The notes: generated by a model not told the origin, from the sequence alone. DNA of 64,000 nt from Mycoplasmatota bacterium (GCA_018394295.1 CP074573.1:2301156-2365155), one strand, 5' to 3'. Shown: positions 22,301 through 31,782, numbered from the stretch's first letter. Program-made: numbers and translations.

Positions 22301-22465
22301 TCAAATTTTACCATCAAGAGTTTTAACAGTTTTCTCTTTATTACCCATTATTTCTTTATGAATTAAAAAGAGTGGGGATTTAAAATTAAATCCTCTTATA
22401 TTATCATATCTATTTTCTTTAAACAGATCTTCTAAAGATTTTCCTAATACCTTCTTATCACTCAT
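22301..22465 (-). CDS. Small hypothetical protein (54 aa)
   Basis: An ATG-started frame encodes MSDKKVLGKSLEDLFKENRY ... ending VKTLDGKI. It is hydrophilic with no membrane segment, preceded by GAAAGAGTGAT as a weak ribosome site. The continuous frame and plausible start support a gene, but I recognise no family and it may be a fragment left near the IS110 insertion. Confidence 0.45.
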   Translation of the reverse strand: MSDKKVLGKSLEDLFKENRYDNIRGFNFKSPLFLIHKEIMGNKEKTVKTLDGKI

Positions 22466-22747
22466 GTTATCACTCTTTCATTAGTTACTTCTTATATACT
22501 ATACAATCTATCTTGTTGTTTTTCACATTAATTTGTAGTAAAGCAAAAAAATTATATAAAAAAAAGAAAAAACCATATAAAATGGATTTTTCTAAATTAA
22601 GATATTGTATTTGTTCATCATTATATTAACCAATTAAGTCTATTCTATTCACTAACTAATAACATAAATGTTTTAAATGCCATAGTCCCTTTATATATTT
22701 TTAATCACACCAAATTGTTCTAAAATATTATTCCTGATGTTTTTATA
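22466..22747. other. AT-rich spacer between small ORF and galE
   Basis: About 280 bases of very AT-rich sequence with A-runs and no supported gene. Confidence 0.3.
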
Positions 22748-23737
22748 CTAGTTTTTAAACCCTTTTGGATTGTTTTGATGCCATTTCCAAGCACTCTCTA
22801 TAATTGCTTCTACACTTTTATAAACTATTTCCCAGCCTAAACATTCTTTGGCCTTTTTATTTGAAGCAACTAACTTAGCAGGATCACCTGAACGTCTACT
22901 TTCAATTCTAGCAGGAATTTTATGACCAGTTACATTTCGTGCTGCTTCTATTATTTCCTTAACTGAAAAACCTTCACCATTTCCTAGATTAAATATATCA
23001 CTAGCAGAACCTGCCAATAATTTTTCTAAAGCTAGAATATGTGCTCTACTTAAATCACTAACGTGAATATAATCTCTTATACATGTTCCATCAGGTGTAT
23101 CATAATCTTCACCAAAAATACTGATATAGTCTCGTTTACCTAAAGGTACCTGTAACACAAGTGGAATCAAGTGCGTTTCAGGATGATGATCCTCTCCTAT
23201 TTCTCCTGTATAATAAGCGCCAGCGACATTAAAATAACGTAGTGATATATATTTAATATGATGTGCTACATCAAACCACTTAAACATTTTTTCCATTGTC
23301 AGTTTGGTTTCACCATAAGTATTTGTAGGAGTTGTTTTATCAGTTTCTAAAATGGGAATATTTTCTGGTTCTCCGTAAACTGCTGCAGTTGATGAAAAGA
23401 CAATTTTATCAATCTTCATCTCTTTCATCACATCAAGTAGTGTTAAAGTACCTACTACATTATTATCATAATATTTATAAGGATCTGTCATACTTTCACC
23501 TACTATAGAATTTGCGGCGAAATGAATGACAGCATCAATATTTTCTTTTTTAAAAACTTGGTTTAAGAATTGTTTATCTCGAATGTCTCCCTTATAAAAC
23601 TTAGCATCTTCATGAACTGCATCCATATGACCTGTTTGTAAATTATCTACAATAACTACATCATAACCACTATTAATCAATTCATAAACACAATGTGACC
23701 CAATATAACCTGCACCACCACACACTAAAATTGACAT
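22748..23737 (-). CDS. galE: UDP-glucose 4-epimerase
   Basis: An SDR enzyme interconverting UDP-glucose and UDP-galactose. The NAD loop GGAGYIGSH is at the N-terminus, the catalytic Ser/Thr region is FSSTAAVYG and the Tyr/Lys pair is in YGETKLTME. The C-terminal GTCIRDYIHVSDL and FNLGNGEGFSV blocks are typical. The 329-residue length is normal. GGAGG precedes the ATG. The gene stands alone, upstream of another carbohydrate gene. Confidence 0.96.
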   Translation of the reverse strand: MSILVCGGAGYIGSHCVYELINSGYDVVIVDNLQTGHMDAVHEDAKFYKGDIRDKQFLNQVFKKENIDAVIHFAANSIVGESMTDPYKYYDNNVVGTLTLLDVMKEMKIDKIVFSSTAAVYGEPENIPILETDKTTPTNTYGETKLTMEKMFKWFDVAHHIKYISLRYFNVAGAYYTGEIGEDHHPETHLIPLVLQVPLGKRDYISIFGEDYDTPDGTCIRDYIHVSDLSRAHILALEKLLAGSASDIFNLGNGEGFSVKEIIEAARNVTGHKIPARIESRRSGDPAKLVASNKKAKECLGWEIVYKSVEAIIESAWKWHQNNPKGFKN

Positions 23738-23866
23738 ATTAATACCTCCTCTAATTGAATAACTTTTTTACGCTATGAAAAATAAGAACAATATAACGAA
23801 CCTCATCAAAATTATAGCATATTATTTTAGTAAAATATATTAATTATCCCAAAGAAACCTAATAAA

Positions 23867-23893
23867 AAACCATCGTTTATAAAACAATGGTTT
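23867..23893 (-). terminator. Terminator after the mutarotase gene
   Basis: AACCATCGTTT and AAACAATGGTT pair around TATA with one mismatch; T-rich sequence follows on the minus strand. Confidence 0.65.
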
Positions 23894-23901
23894 TCTTATA
23901 T

Positions 23902-24774
23902 CTATTTAATTTCTATCGTATACTTTGAAACAAACTTGTCATCTGGGATAACAGATTGAATATAGGCCTTATCACTAATTTCTCTTGGACCTCCTACATA
24001 ATCTGCTATACCATACCAAGGCTCAATACAAATATATGGACATTTATCCTCTTTTTTTCTAGTCCATAAACCTAGTAGTGGGAAATTATGACAGGTCAAT
24101 TTAACTTCTTCATCATTAATATTATTTTTCAAAGTGACTTTGTCAATATTTTCAAATATTAATGTATTATCTTCAAACATCGCATTTCTTAAATTCAGTT
24201 TATCTTGATTTTCCATTACTAAGGTTTCTTCATTTGTGATAAGATTGACTTCTTTATCTACTACTTTAGATTTTAATGTTTTTTCTTTTTCAAAATCTAA
24301 ATAGTAATCTTCAATCCCTTTCTCTGATAAATTAGTATTAAATGCAGGATGAGCTCCTATAGAAAAATACATTAATTCACTTGAATTATTATACACTTTG
24401 AACTTTGTTGTTAATTTATTTTCTTCTAATCGATAAGATACAGTTAATTTAAAGTTATATGGATAGAATAACATTGTTTGTTCATTTGCTTTTAATTTAA
24501 ACTTAACATAATCTCCTCTTTTTTCAACAACTTCAAAATTCATATCTCGAGCGAAACCATGTTGCGTTAAATGATAATCTTTTCCTTTAACATAATAGGT
24601 ATTATTGGCTAGTTTTCCTACAATCGGAAATAAAATAGGACTTCGACGATTCCAATAAGTCTCATCTCCTTGCCATAAATATTCCCTATTATTTCTTTTA
24701 TTATAGATACTTTGTACTTCTGCTCCGTGTTCTGAAATTGATATTTTCAAAACATCGTTTTCTAATGTGTGCAT
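23902..24774 (-). CDS. Aldose 1-epimerase family protein (LacX-like)
   Basis: A 290-residue mutarotase-fold protein. It has ISEHGAEVQSIYNKRNNREYLWQG at the N-terminus, a catalytic-type His in FSIGAHPAFN and CIEPWYGIAD near the C-terminus, features typical of the LacX/YeaD-like branch. It may interconvert anomers of a hexose or hexose phosphate. GGAGG lies upstream. It is transcribed alone between galE and trmL. Confidence 0.85.
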   Translation of the reverse strand: MHTLENDVLKISISEHGAEVQSIYNKRNNREYLWQGDETYWNRRSPILFPIVGKLANNTYYVKGKDYHLTQHGFARDMNFEVVEKRGDYVKFKLKANEQTMLFYPYNFKLTVSYRLEENKLTTKFKVYNNSSELMYFSIGAHPAFNTNLSEKGIEDYYLDFEKEKTLKSKVVDKEVNLITNEETLVMENQDKLNLRNAMFEDNTLIFENIDKVTLKNNINDEEVKLTCHNFPLLGLWTRKKEDKCPYICIEPWYGIADYVGGPREISDKAYIQSVIPDDKFVSKYTIEIK

Positions 24775-24807
24775 GGCTAATACCTCCCTATAATAATATT
24801 TATATAA

Positions 24808-24830
24808 AACATTGTATTACCAATGTTTTA
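24808..24830 (-). terminator. Terminator after trmL
   Basis: AACATTG and CAATGTT form a stem with a six-base loop; TTTTATAT follows on the minus strand. Confidence 0.6.
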
Positions 24831-25337
24831 ATCAAAAATAAAATTTTCACCTTTGATCTTTTCTACTCTAGATAGACCAAAATAGTCTTGTTGACGCAAC
24901 ACCTCGTAAACCATTATTGCGACAGTATTTGATAAATTAAGTGATCGAATATTACTGGCCATTGGTAATCGATAACATGTATCCAAATAATCTTTCAAAA
25001 TCATTTTAGGAATCCCTGTTGATTCACGACCAAATATTAAATATATATTTTCATTAACATCACTAAAATCATGATTACTTGGTGGTTTTTTGCCATATCT
25101 AGTTAGAAAGACATATACACCTTTATTTTTGGTTTTAAATTCTTCCCAATCTATATAGATAGTATAATCAACGTTATCAATATTACTTGCTGATGAACGT
25201 TTAATATACTTTTCATCCATTCTAAATCCCAAAGGTTCAATTAAATGTAGTTTAGCGTTTGTTGCTGCACAAGTTCTCATGATATTGCCTGTATTTTGTG
25301 GAATTTCGGGACTATATAATACAACATGAATGGGCAT
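24828..25337 (-). CDS. trmL: tRNA (cytidine/uridine-34 2'-O)-methyltransferase TrmL
   Basis: A small SPOUT methyltransferase that methylates the wobble ribose of tRNA-Leu. The trefoil-knot motifs are clear: PEIPQNTGNIMRTCAAT, LIFGRESTGIP and the C-terminal RSLNLSNTVAIMVYE. The 169-residue length is standard. It starts one base after the queG stop, so both are likely cotranscribed as a tRNA-modification pair. Confidence 0.93.
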   Translation of the reverse strand: MPIHVVLYSPEIPQNTGNIMRTCAATNAKLHLIEPLGFRMDEKYIKRSSASNIDNVDYTIYIDWEEFKTKNKGVYVFLTRYGKKPPSNHDFSDVNENIYLIFGRESTGIPKMILKDYLDTCYRLPMASNIRSLNLSNTVAIMVYEVLRQQDYFGLSRVEKIKGENFIFD

Positions 25338-25338
25338 G

Positions 25339-26352
25339 TTATTCCTCTCCTTTATTTAATATATCTTTAGCATAGTCTATCGCTTGCTTCAAATAATTAT
25401 TTTGATTAACATTTATATGATCTATATTTTTTAAATCTTCTTTATTTTTAGAATTAGCTGAAACTAAAATTGCATTTCTTAATAGAACATTTTTACCCCT
25501 AAAACTAGCAGATAAAGTTTTATATTCCTCATTGAACCTTCGATTAGATAAATTCTCTAAATCCTTCACCTGAATAATTTCTCTACCAGATGGTTTGAAT
25601 TCTGATAAAACCGGAAGGTCAACATTACTATTATATACGCAAGAGATTTGGCAAAAATCACATCCAAAGCTAAACTTCGTGAATTTCTTCAAAAATTTTA
25701 TCGGAATTTCTGTTTTACTTTGAGTTAAATAAGACATACAACGTTTAGCATTTATGAATCGATCCTCACTAATGGCTTGTGTTGGACATGCTTTCAAACA
25801 GCGATTGCAGTTTTTACAAATGTCCTCATATACTGGCTTATTATATTCATAATCATTTAATTCTAAATCGGTTAATATTAAACTGATAAAGAAGTAAGAC
25901 CCATACTTTGGATTAATTAACAAAGTATTTTTTCCGTAGTTTCCTAATCCAGCCAAATAAGCAATATGGCGTTCATGTAATGGATGATTATCAGTTAAAA
26001 CAACCCATTTTTTAGTATCTATCATTTGTTTAATTTCATTTAATTTATCTTTAATTACAAGATGATAATCAATTCCCCAAGAACTACGTGATACCACATG
26101 ACTTTGATTCTCTATCTCTTTTGCATGCGATTGATAAGGAAAAATCACAACTATAATTGTTTTTACATCTTTATCTATTAAATAAGGATTGATTCTTTTA
26201 TCTATATTATTTTCTAATAATTGTAAATCATGATTGATTTCTTGATATTTCTCTAAATTCTCTTTTAATTCATCAAAAATACGTGCCTTAACAAAACCAA
26301 CTTGACAAGGAAATCTATTTTCAATCATTTCTTTTAGGTCAATTGCTTTCAT
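25339..26352 (-). CDS. queG: Epoxyqueuosine reductase
   Basis: Catalyses the last step of queuosine synthesis in tRNA using cobalamin and iron-sulfur clusters. Two [4Fe-4S] motifs are visible: CKNCNRCLKACPTQAI and a CDFCQISC motif later. HIAYLAGLGNYGKNTLLINPKYGSYFF is the conserved family core. The C-terminus is short. I prefer the ATG at 26352 with AAGGTGA upstream; a GTG three codons earlier is possible. Confidence 0.93.
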   Translation of the reverse strand: MKAIDLKEMIENRFPCQVGFVKARIFDELKENLEKYQEINHDLQLLENNIDKRINPYLIDKDVKTIIVVIFPYQSHAKEIENQSHVVSRSSWGIDYHLVIKDKLNEIKQMIDTKKWVVLTDNHPLHERHIAYLAGLGNYGKNTLLINPKYGSYFFISLILTDLELNDYEYNKPVYEDICKNCNRCLKACPTQAISEDRFINAKRCMSYLTQSKTEIPIKFLKKFTKFSFGCDFCQISCVYNSNVDLPVLSEFKPSGREIIQVKDLENLSNRRFNEEYKTLSASFRGKNVLLRNAILVSANSKNKEDLKNIDHINVNQNNYLKQAIDYAKDILNKGEE

Positions 26353-26400
26353 GATGCTCACCTTATCTTTATTTTAACACTAGAGAAAACAAATGAAAAG

Positions 26401-26423
26401 TAAAAAACGACCGAAAAAGGCCG
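26401..26423 (-). terminator. Terminator after yerC
   Basis: GCGGCC pairs with GGTCGT through GU wobbles around a T-rich loop and is followed by TTTTTT on the minus strand. Confidence 0.55.
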
Positions 26424-26723
26424 CTAATTATCAATGCTCATAGAAAAGTTATACTTATTAAACATTTTATTATAACCTTTCCCATTTTTAAGACATTTAC
26501 TCACACGTGTGATTGTTGTAGAACTCATTCCTGTCTTTTCTTCGATTTGGTTAAAAGAAAGACCATTTTTTAACATTTGAGCAACCTTAAAACGCTGAAA
26601 AATTGCTTCTAATTCTTTAAGCGTACATACATCTAGTAATAATTGTTCAATATCTTCTTCACCTTGAATAAGATTGAAGATATTAACGATTGTTTTTAAA
26701 TGTTCTGCTGAAATATCATTCAT
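26424..26723 (-). CDS. yerC: YerC/TrpR-like DNA-binding protein
   Basis: About 99 residues matching the YerC/YecD subgroup of TrpR-fold proteins: DVCTLKELEAIFQRFKVAQM, then the helix-turn-helix LSFNQIEEKTGMSSTTITRV. The target is not predictable from this sequence. The start chosen is the ATG at 26723 with GAGGTG at proper spacing. It has its own terminator. Confidence 0.85.
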   Translation of the reverse strand: MNDISAEHLKTIVNIFNLIQGEEDIEQLLLDVCTLKELEAIFQRFKVAQMLKNGLSFNQIEEKTGMSSTTITRVSKCLKNGKGYNKMFNKYNFSMSIDN

Positions 26724-26829
26724 AACAAACACCTCATTCCATGTCTATGCTTCATATGTGATATTTATTTTTTATGTTCTATGGACTATAATTATACACA
26801 AGTTATTTACTTTTGTAAAGCGTTTTTAT

Positions 26830-27564
26830 TTAATCCGAGATAAACTTAACATTATCAGCAAATAATTTATTTCTTATCATTACATTTGTAAAGGTATGTG
26901 TACCATTCTGATAGATATGAAGTTTGCAATTTTGATAAATCTCTTTATATTTTTCGCTTATAATCAATGGAACAGCTGTATCATTTGATCCATGATGAAT
27001 CGATACAGGTTTTTTAAACTGATCAATACCTGTCCATAAATCTTTTTCTTTAATATCATCAATAAAGAGAGAACTGAGTTCAATTCCACCTAAATCACAA
27101 TTTCCATTTTCTGAAGTAGAGAAATGTGAATTTTCTATAATTTCACGGATGTTTCCAGCAGGAGCCCACAGAATTAATTTATCAATCTCAGATGCTCTTT
27201 CTTTAGCAACTTGAGTAGCTACTGCTCCACCCATACTTAAACCCATCACAATGATTTTCCTAACAAAAGGGAAAGTTTTCGCTAGGGTTAAAATCGCTTT
27301 AGCTTCTTCTACTTCTTTAGAAAACGTCATATATTTAAAGTCATGATCACTTTCACCACTACCTAAAAAATCAAATCTTAAGCTAGCAATATTATTATCA
27401 CACAAGTAACGAGAAAATTGTGTAAATAAAAAAGCATTCTCTCCTTTGTGTCCAGTAAATCCATGATACATAACAACAAGAGGCATTTTACCATTAATAT
27501 CTGGTTGATGTAAATAACCTCGTAATATTCCTTCATTTGTTTTTAATTCTTTATAAATTTGCAT
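26830..27564 (-). CDS. Alpha/beta-fold hydrolase (serine esterase/lipase-like)
   Basis: A 244-residue hydrolase. The oxyanion region is VVMYHGFTGHKG, the nucleophile Ser is in GLSMGGAVA, the acid Asp in HHGSNDTAVP and the His in YQNGTHTF. The layout matches cytoplasmic esterases related to cinnamoyl esterases and BAAT-type hydrolases. The substrate is unknown. It lies 15 bases after ntdP and is probably cotranscribed. Confidence 0.85.
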   Translation of the reverse strand: MQIYKELKTNEGILRGYLHQPDINGKMPLVVMYHGFTGHKGENAFLFTQFSRYLCDNNIASLRFDFLGSGESDHDFKYMTFSKEVEEAKAILTLAKTFPFVRKIIVMGLSMGGAVATQVAKERASEIDKLILWAPAGNIREIIENSHFSTSENGNCDLGGIELSSLFIDDIKEKDLWTGIDQFKKPVSIHHGSNDTAVPLIISEKYKEIYQNCKLHIYQNGTHTFTNVMIRNKLFADNVKFISD

Positions 27565-27578
27565 AACTGCTTCCTTTA

Positions 27579-28121
27579 CTATTTAACTACTTGTTTATAA
27601 TTTTTTATATAATTACGATACCAATGGTCAACAAATCCAGGGGCAAAGGGACCTTCATGATTTTTAATAAATTCCAATAAAATTCTCATTTCACTTTCAA
27701 TTATTTTTTCAATATCTTCGGGATATTGCATCTTCTTACGATGTTTATCATATTCATCTTTATCTAGAATACGATAATTATAATTAGGAAAAACTTTAAC
27801 ATCTAGGTCATAATCAATATATTTAATCGCACCTTCTTCAAATAAATAGGGAGAGCAAATATTACAGTAATAATAAATACCATCTTTCCTTAACATCCCT
27901 ATCACATTAAACCAATGGTCTTTGAAGAAGTAACAAATAGCAGGTTCTCTAGTATACCAGTACCGCCCATCGGACTCAGTGACCTTAGTACGATTATTAG
28001 CAGCAATTAAATAATTTTCTGTATGGTCTACAATAACCGCCTCTTTCCAAGCTCGATGAATTTTTCCATTATGTTTGTAGCTATGTATTTGAACAACATC
28101 GCCTATCTTTGAGGTATTCAT
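27579..28121 (-). CDS. ntdP: Nucleoside tri-/diphosphate phosphatase NtdP (DUF402, UPF0374)
   Basis: The sequence follows the B. subtilis NtdP/YgaC pattern throughout: GDVVQIHSYKHNGKIHRAWK, TREPAICYFF, WFNVIGMLR and YIDYDLDVKVFPN, with EGPFAPGFVDHWY near the end. The family hydrolyses nucleoside tri- and diphosphates with a divalent metal. Two adjacent ATGs exist; I prefer the second (28121) for spacing from AGAAG. The frame is open upstream without a good site. Confidence 0.92.
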   Translation of the reverse strand: MNTSKIGDVVQIHSYKHNGKIHRAWKEAVIVDHTENYLIAANNRTKVTESDGRYWYTREPAICYFFKDHWFNVIGMLRKDGIYYYCNICSPYLFEEGAIKYIDYDLDVKVFPNYNYRILDKDEYDKHRKKMQYPEDIEKIIESEMRILLEFIKNHEGPFAPGFVDHWYRNYIKNYKQVVK

Positions 28122-28202
28122 CATATCACTTCTTTCTTGATAGTTTTTTATACAATTCATGTATTCATTATATAATTTTTTGTCAAAAATGAAAATAGAT
28201 AA

Positions 28203-28523
28203 TCAAAATATATCATTAAATATCTTCATAAATTTTTGATATAAAAATGTGACCGAATGAAAAGCGTAAAATTGTTCAACTAATTTTCCTTCTTTAAAAA
28301 GTAAAAAACAAGGAATGCTTGTGATATGATAATCTTCAATTATGTTTGGATAATGGTTAACATTAAGTTGATAAATCAATAAATGCTTCATTGTTTTAGA
28401 AACAATATCTAACATGATTTTAGCACTTTCACATGTCCCACACATGTTTGTATAAACTAACACGACACAATTATCATGACGTTTTAATGCTTGATTTAAA
28501 TCATCTTGTGTAATATCATTCAT
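28203..28523 (-). CDS. Thioredoxin-like protein (CGTC active site)
   Basis: A 106-residue thioredoxin-fold protein with VLVYTNMCGTCESAK (CxxC), followed by the cis-Pro strand SIPCFLLFKEGKLVEQF. It resembles YtpP-type thioredoxin-like proteins. Its start overlaps the end of the ArsC-like gene (ATGAATGA), so it is coupled to another thiol-redox protein. Confidence 0.85.
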   Translation of the reverse strand: MNDITQDDLNQALKRHDNCVVLVYTNMCGTCESAKIMLDIVSKTMKHLLIYQLNVNHYPNIIEDYHITSIPCFLLFKEGKLVEQFYAFHSVTFLYQKFMKIFNDIF

Positions 28524-28872
28524 TCATTAGCGCTCCATATTCATCTTCTTTAAAGCCAATATAAACTTTATAATCAGTCACTAGAATAGGACGTTTAATA
28601 AGCATCCCATTTGTTGAAAGAAGGTCATAACATTCATCTATTGTCATGTCTTTAATTTTGTCCTTTAATTTTAATTCTTTATATACATTTCCACTAGTAT
28701 TAAACAATTTTCTAATATCTTTCCCACTTCTTTGATGAAAGTTTTTTATATCACTATTTGTAAACTTTGCACTTTTAATATCAATTATTTCATAGGGAAT
28801 GTTTCTTTCATCTAGATACTTTTGTGCTTTTTTACAAGTACTACATTTTGTATAACAGTAAAATTGATTCAT
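28516..28872 (-). CDS. ArsC/Spx-family thiol reductase-like protein
   Basis: The 118-residue protein has the CxxC motif in YTKCSTCKKAQKYLDE and the later ILVTDYKVYIGFKED segment of the ArsC/Spx fold, where RPI precedes it. Spx-type regulators and arsenate-reductase-like enzymes share this architecture, and sequence alone does not separate them; the length fits the YusI-like branch. GGAGG lies just before the ATG. It is coupled to the downstream thioredoxin-like gene. Confidence 0.85.
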   Translation of the reverse strand: MNQFYCYTKCSTCKKAQKYLDERNIPYEIIDIKSAKFTNSDIKNFHQRSGKDIRKLFNTSGNVYKELKLKDKIKDMTIDECYDLLSTNGMLIKRPILVTDYKVYIGFKEDEYGALMNE

Positions 28873-28964
28873 AAATCCTCCTTGAATTTTATCGATTTAT
28901 TATTATTATAACAACTTATTGTTATAAATAGTTAAAATATGCAAAAATATCCATATAGAAAAAA

Positions 28965-28987
28965 AGGACTGATGCCAATTCAGTTCT
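28965..28987 (-). terminator. Terminator of the TtcA-like gene
   Basis: AGGACTGA pairs with TCAGTTCT; a long T-run follows on the minus strand. Confidence 0.75.
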
Positions 28988-28991
28988 TATT

Positions 28992-29735
28992 TTACTCTTT
29001 ATCTTCTTTCCATAATATGACTCGCTCAGGGTGTAAAAGCATATTTTGAAAGTTTAATTTCGCTGAAGGAAATTTTTTATATAAATCGTGATTCAACCAA
29101 TTTTTAATCTCTTCTCTTGCAGTTAGTTTATCTTTTGGACAAGTACTCGTTATTATAGGTAAATGATGCTTCAATGCAGCCTTTTTTATTGCTTTTTCTG
29201 TACATAATATAAGCGGTCTAATAAACGTTACACCAGATTCATCTAAATACATCTTCGGTTTAAAAGAGGCTATATACCCATTATAAATAGCGTTCATCCA
29301 TAAAGTCTCTATCCCATCATCATAATGATGTGCCATAGATACTTTATTACAATTTAATTTTTTAGCTTCGTTATTTAAAATCCCTTTTTTCAATTTAGAA
29401 CATAAAGAACATTTTATTCGATCGTTTTTATCAAGATTTCGTTTTAATATTTCATAAACTTGTGTTTTAACTAAATGATACTCAATCCCTTTATCACTGC
29501 AAAAATCAACAACTCGATCAAAATTCATATCAGGAAATCCTAATTGTAGTGTTATTCCTACTACTTCAAAATCTATATCAGCAAATTTTTGATATAAACT
29601 CAAAGCATACAACAAGATCATACTATCCTTGCCACCACTAACACCAACTGCAATTCGATCACCTGGTTCTATTAAATTAAATTTTTTATTCGCCTCAACA
29701 ATTGAACCTAATATACTACGCATAATATCACTCAT
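28992..29735 (-). CDS. TtcA/TilS-family PP-loop protein (tRNA 2-thiolation-like)
   Basis: The P-loop-like ATP motif VGVSGGKDSMILLY, then RIKCSLCSKLKKGIL (CxxC) and SMAHHYDDGIETLWMNAIY, with a third Cys in IITSTCPKD, match the TtcA branch of PP-loop ATPases. The three Cys could hold a [4Fe-4S] cluster used for tRNA cytidine-32 thiolation. It is a single gene, upstream of tRNA-Arg on the opposite strand. Confidence 0.88.
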   Translation of the reverse strand: MSDIMRSILGSIVEANKKFNLIEPGDRIAVGVSGGKDSMILLYALSLYQKFADIDFEVVGITLQLGFPDMNFDRVVDFCSDKGIEYHLVKTQVYEILKRNLDKNDRIKCSLCSKLKKGILNNEAKKLNCNKVSMAHHYDDGIETLWMNAIYNGYIASFKPKMYLDESGVTFIRPLILCTEKAIKKAALKHHLPIITSTCPKDKLTAREEIKNWLNHDLYKKFPSAKLNFQNMLLHPERVILWKEDKE

Positions 29736-29822
29736 TTCTTTTCTGATTATATACTAAAAAGAATATTCTTACAATAAAATAATTGTTTATTTATTTTTCA
29801 ATTTAGTATATAATAATAGCAT

Positions 29823-29898
29823 GCGCCTGTAGCTCAAAGGATAGAGCATCAGATTCCGGTTCTGAGGGTTGTAGGTTCGAGTCCTATCAGGCGCGCCA
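29823..29898 (+). tRNA. tRNA-Arg(CCG)
   Basis: A complete cloverleaf with encoded CCA. Acceptor stem GCGCCTG/CAGGCGC, D arm, anticodon stem TCAGA/TCTGA with loop TTCCGGT (anticodon CCG) and T arm GTAGGTTCGAGTCCTAT. The discriminator base is G. Confidence 0.97.
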
Positions 29899-29931
29899 AT
29901 AGTAAAATAACTAGTGCTTCTAGAGTCCTTG

Positions 29932-29957
29932 AAACGGTTTATTTTAACCGTTTTTTT
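29932..29957 (+). terminator. Terminator after tRNA-Arg
   Basis: AACGGTT and AACCGTT form a stem around a six-base loop, followed by TTTTT. Confidence 0.75.
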
Positions 29958-30095
29958 ATATTAATTGTTAATTTTATTAACTTATAATTTAACTTTTAGT
30001 AACTTAATTTCATTTTTTAATTATGGTATACTTGTTTTTAGATGAAAAATCTATGAAAAGAACAACTATAACAACCATAAATGGTGGAGGGTAAA

Positions 30096-30694
30096 ATGGA
30101 AATCAAAAAAGTATTTAAAAATCGTAGATCAGTTAGAAAATTTAAAAATATAGAAGTCAGTAATGAAATCATAAATGATATACTAGAATCAGCAACTACT
30201 GCACCGTGTACAGATTCATGCAATTACTATTTTGGTGTAATTACTGATAAAAGTGTTAAAGAAAAATAGCGAAGGAAACAGTTTATGCAGAATGGGATGC
30301 GGAAGCACCAGTAATATTTGAATGTTGTGCAAATATATCGTTTGATTTTAAAAATAAGAGTGCTGAAAGTTATACACATAAAGGGATTAAGTCAAGATAT
30401 GGACAAGATATAACTGATTTTCTTATTAAACTAGATGATAGAAAGAAAGTGAAAACATTGATGCAGTCATCTCCTACCTATATTGCTGCTCAACATATTA
30501 TATTAAGCGCAGTATCACATGGGCTTAAAGGTTGTCTAGTAGACTTTTTTAATTTAGAAAATATTAATAGGGTATTATATTTGCCTGATTATTTAACTGT
30601 TGAATTTATTGTACCAGTTGGATACCCAAATGAAAAAGGAAACCCAGTTAATGTTAATGATAGAAATAATGTCTTTTATAATCATTGGAAATAA
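30096..30694 (+). pseudogene. Nitroreductase-family protein, frameshifted
   Basis: The first 58 codons (MEIKKVFKNRRSVRKFKN ... ATTAPCTDSCNYYFGVI) are a nitroreductase N-terminus. They run into a stop in KEK. The next frame (shift of -1) continues at once with IAKETVYAEWDAEAPVIFE and ends VEFIVPVGYPNEKGNPV. One missing A in the AAAAA run near 30262 explains the break. GGAGG precedes the ATG. The product would be an FMN oxidoreductase of about 200 residues if repaired. Confidence 0.8.
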
Positions 30695-30755
30695 TATTTA
30701 AGGCTTACATAGTAACCATTATTATTATATCCAACAAATAATCATAATAAAAAAT

Positions 30756-30787
30756 AAAGCTTACCAATTAAAAATGGTAAGCTTTTT
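30756..30787. terminator. Bidirectional terminator
   Basis: AAAGCTTACCA and TGGTAAGCTTT form a perfect 11-bp stem between the convergent nitroreductase pseudogene and phosphotransferase gene. Confidence 0.8.
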
Positions 30788-30795
30788 GTTAATAG

Positions 30796-31782
30796 TTATT
30801 TATTTTTAATATCATTAAATAATTCTACATAATCAATATCAATAAAAGGAATATCATTGAGTATACGATATTCAGTAGACTCAATATATGCTTTCTGCCA
30901 CGGATGAAATGTTTTTTTAGGATTACTTCTATAGACTGAACTTAATAAAATAAATTCACGTAGTCTAAAGAATAGTGGTAATTTATCAATCCATTCCACT
31001 AAAATTATATTTTCTTCAAGATATCCTTTCATAAATTGTTTAAACAATTCTATATTTGGTTCTTTATCCATATTCGCTGGGTCTCCACCAAGAAGGTAAT
31101 AAAATAAATAAACAGCAATATCGTAGATGAACCAGTGATACTCAGCTTCATCAAAATCAATAATTGTTAATTGATCTTCATTATAAATAATATTCGCAAA
31201 ATTATAATCTCCATGAACAAGACCAAAGACATCATTTGATTGCTGAAGTTCATTTAAAGAAGCTATTAAATCTTCCATTTTCTCTAAAATATCTTGATTT
31301 GGGATTACTTTATAAGCATCTTTTAAGTATTGATTTTCACTCCAATTTTCTCTTTGTTTATCATTCTTCATTGTCTTTGATATACGATGAATTTTACCTA
31401 ATTGTTTACCTGCCATATAGTAGGTACTATCATTAGTTTTAAACTCAGTCCAAGTAAGTCCATTAGCTTTATCAAAGACGACTACAAGATATTCATTATG
31501 ATCTGTTTTAAATCTTTCAATTAAATCACAATGAGGAAGTTTTATCCCTCGTACAACTGGTACATGATTCTCAACAAGCATCTCTAAAAATAATAATTCT
31601 GCTTCAATTTCTTTAACACTTCTGTGATTTACATCTGTAATTCTCATAACATACGAAACATTATCTTTCTTAAACTCATAGACAAAATTTTGGTAACCTC
31701 CCAATGCATTTAACGAATTGTTATCCACTTGATATCTAATAATTAACTTGCTTTTTAGTTGTTCAATTATATTCTTATTCAT
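30796..31782 (-). CDS. APH-family small-molecule phosphotransferase
   Basis: A kinase-fold protein of the aminoglycoside/choline phosphotransferase family. The catalytic loop is VHGDYNFANIIY and the metal motif IIDFDEAEYHW. The N-terminal lobe has YQNFVYEFKKDNVSYVMRI. Such enzymes phosphorylate homoserine, sugars, choline or drugs. The neighbourhood does not decide the substrate, so resistance should not be assumed. It is a single gene with a G-rich ribosome site. Confidence 0.85.
   Translation of the reverse strand: MNKNIIEQLKSKLIIRYQVDNNSLNALGGYQNFVYEFKKDNVSYVMRITDVNHRSVKEIEAELLFLEMLVENHVPVVRGIKLPHCDLIERFKTDHNEYLVVVFDKANGLTWTEFKTNDSTYYMAGKQLGKIHRISKTMKNDKQRENWSENQYLKDAYKVIPNQDILEKMEDLIASLNELQQSNDVFGLVHGDYNFANIIYNEDQLTIIDFDEAEYHWFIYDIAVYLFYYLLGGDPANMDKEPNIELFKQFMKGYLEENIILVEWIDKLPLFFRLREFILLSSVYRSNPKKTFHPWQKAYIESTEYRILNDIPFIDIDYVELFNDIKNK

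Noticed and set aside
30796-31782. Aminoglycoside resistance gene
   Set aside because: The APH fold is shared by many metabolic kinases and nothing in the context points to resistance.
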